Of a stretch of 6,518 nt of DNA, positions 5,223 to 6,518 are shown piece by piece. The DNA lies in contig JAAZHF010000131.1 of NCBI GenBank assembly GCA_012510865.1, positions 1 through 6,518 on the forward strand, read 5' to 3'. The stretch is from Gammaproteobacteria bacterium. GTDB taxonomy: Bacteria > Pseudomonadota > Gammaproteobacteria > Xanthomonadales > Xanthomonadaceae. Under the pieces are notes generated by a model. The model was not told the origin of the DNA. It worked only from the letters and a program-made list of their open reading frames with translations, and did no database searches. Both the position numbers and the translations under genes were made by a program. Every line of letters begins with the position of its first letter. The stretch's first letter is position 1.

Positions 5223-6494
5223 ATGACACAGATCGTGGTCCTGGGCGCGGGCATCGGCGGCATGAGCGTCGCCTACGAACTCCGCGGCGCGCTGGGCGCC
5301 AGCCCGGCCATCACCGTGGTCGGGGAAGGCGAGCTGTTCTCCTTCACCCCGTCCAACCCGTGGGTCGCAGTCGGCTGGCGCGAACCCGGCGATATCCAGA
5401 TCCCCGCGCGCGAACACCTGGCGAAGAAGCACATCGCCTTCGAGGCCGTGGGTGCCGAACGCGTCGAGCCGGAAGCCAACCGCGTGCGGCTGCGCGACGG
5501 TCGCCACCTCGCCTATGACCACCTGGTCATCGCCACGGGCCCGCGGCTGGCCTTCGACGAGATCCCCGGCCTCGGCCCGGACGGCGGCTTCACCCAGTCG
5601 GTGTGCACCACCGCGCATGCCAGCAGCGCATGGGACGCCTACCAGCGCTTCCTCGAGGACCCGGGTCCGATCGTCATCGGTGCCGCGCCCGGCGCCAGCT
5701 GCTTCGGCCCCGCCTACGAGTTCGCGATGATCCTCGACAGCGACCTGCGCAAGCGCAGGCTGCGCGACCGGGTCCCGATGACCTACGTCACCCCCGAGCC
5801 CTATATCGGCCACATGGGCCTGGGCGGCGTCGGCGATTCCAAGGGCCTGATGGAGTCGGAGTTCCGCCAGCGCCACATCAGCTGGATCACCAACGCGAAG
5901 ATCACCGGCGTGCGCGACGGCGAGATGGACGTGGTCGAGACGGACGCCGAGGGCCAGCCGAAGAAGACCCACGTGCTGCCCTTCAGCTACTCGATGGTGC
6001 TGCCCGCCTTCACCGGCGTGGACGCGGTCCGCGGCATCGAGGGGCTGTGCAATCCGCGCGGTTTCATCCAGATCGACCGCCGCCAGCGTAATCCGGCCTG
6101 GCCCAACGTGTACTCGCTCGGGGTCTGCGTCGCGATTCCGCCGGTGGCGGCGACGCCGGTCCCGACCGGCGCGCCCAAGACCGGCTTCATGATCGAGTCG
6201 ATGGCCGGCGCGATCGTCGAGAACATCCGCGCCGACATCGAGGGCCGCGAGGCGACCGCCGAGGCCACCTGGAACGCGATCTGCCTGGCCGACATGGGCG
6301 ACACCGGCGTGGCCTTCGTGGCCCTGCCTCAGATGCCGCCGCGCAACGTCACCTGGGCCAAGGCCGGCAAATGGGTGCACCTGGCCAAGGTCGCGTTCGA
6401 AAAGTACTTCCTGATGAAAATGAAGTCCGGCCATTCCGAGCCGGTCTACGAGAAATACGTGCTCAGGCTGCTGGGCATCCTGCGCACCCGCTGA
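5223..6494 (+). CDS. sqr: Sulfide:quinone oxidoreductase
   Basis: SQR oxidises sulfide to sulfane sulfur or polysulfide and passes the electrons through FAD to membrane quinone; it is a peripheral inner-membrane flavoprotein. This 423-residue protein follows the A. ferrooxidans SQR (compared from memory) over its whole length. It has the FAD Rossmann motif GAGIGG (residues 8-13), LVIATGP (101-107), GASCFGPAYEF (157-167) and PTGAPKTGFMIESM (314-327). The three catalytic cysteines are all present: C128 in QSVCTTAH, C160 in GASCFG, and C354 in WNAICLAD; H132 and H197 also match. F392 and Y409 correspond to the quinone-site pair Phe394/Tyr411, and the C-terminal WVHLAKVAFEKYF and YVLRLLGIL segments are amphipathic helices for membrane attachment. 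There is no signal peptide. ATG at 5223 has GGAGG 8 bases upstream. It is divergent from the BigR-like repressor, which probably controls it. After the stop, 24 bases remain, ending in GGGAGAC, possibly the ribosome site of a next gene. Confidence 0.95.
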   Translation: MTQIVVLGAGIGGMSVAYELRGALGASPAITVVGEGELFSFTPSNPWVAVGWREPGDIQIPAREHLAKKHIAFEAVGAERVEPEANRVRLRDGRHLAYDHLVIATGPRLAFDEIPGLGPDGGFTQSVCTTAHASSAWDAYQRFLEDPGPIVIGAAPGASCFGPAYEFAMILDSDLRKRRLRDRVPMTYVTPEPYIGHMGLGGVGDSKGLMESEFRQRHISWITNAKITGVRDGEMDVVETDAEGQPKKTHVLPFSYSMVLPAFTGVDAVRGIEGLCNPRGFIQIDRRQRNPAWPNVYSLGVCVAIPPVAATPVPTGAPKTGFMIESMAGAIVENIRADIEGREATAEATWNAICLADMGDTGVAFVALPQMPPRNVTWAKAGKWVHLAKVAFEKYFLMKMKSGHSEPVYEKYVLRLLGILRTR

Positions 6495-6518
6495 CCCTCC
6501 AACCAACCTCTGGGAGAC

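Noticed and set aside
5163..6506. Minus-strand open frame (447 codons) opposite sqr
   Set aside because: Antisense His/Asp/Ala-rich shadow; the plus strand is unmistakably SQR with all catalytic residues.

Overview
The window is very GC-rich (by eye about 70%), with strong G/C preference at third codon positions. It reads like the chromosome of a gammaproteobacterium of the Xanthomonadaceae/Lysobacteraceae type (Lysobacter, Luteimonas or Xanthomonas relatives). The grounds are the Tex sequence, a hairpin repeat with a GTGGGAGCGGCT arm, which I associate with such genomes, and start sites that look leaderless. The genus is inference. I see no mobile elements, RNA genes, CRISPR arrays or phage genes.

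Layout: (1) 1-2334, plus strand: tex, a nucleic-acid-binding transcription accessory protein, missing only its first residues at the window edge. (2) 2338-2373: a strong palindrome between convergent genes. (3) 2383-3342, minus: a membrane transporter related to the cation diffusion facilitators, with an unusual metal site. (4) 3511-3693, plus: a 60-residue cysteine-motif protein of the oxidoreductase-like (OXLD1-like) family, possibly leaderless. (5) 3703-5071 (or 5119), minus: a compact operon read in the order ArsR-family regulator, SAM-dependent methyltransferase, AhpD-like carboxymuconolactone decarboxylase family protein. (6) 5072-5222: a divergent control region, AT-rich in an otherwise GC-rich sequence. 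(7) 5223-6494, plus: a complete sulfide:quinone oxidoreductase (sqr).

The right half is the interesting part. The ArsR protein carries two cysteines 66 residues apart, at the positions of the redox pair of BigR/SqrR persulfide sensors, and it is divergent from sqr. The simplest reading is a sulfide-responsive switch. Sulfide oxidised by SQR yields sulfane sulfur, the sulfane sulfur links or modifies the two cysteines of the repressor, and both divergent promoters are released. What is not standard is the regulator's own operon: a small-molecule methyltransferase and a CxxC thiol protein with AhpD catalytic spacing. I infer that these may form an accessory arm of sulfide or reactive-sulfur handling. 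The shared control region holds three TAAT-containing elements exactly 16 bases apart that span both predicted promoters, a good candidate for the operator.
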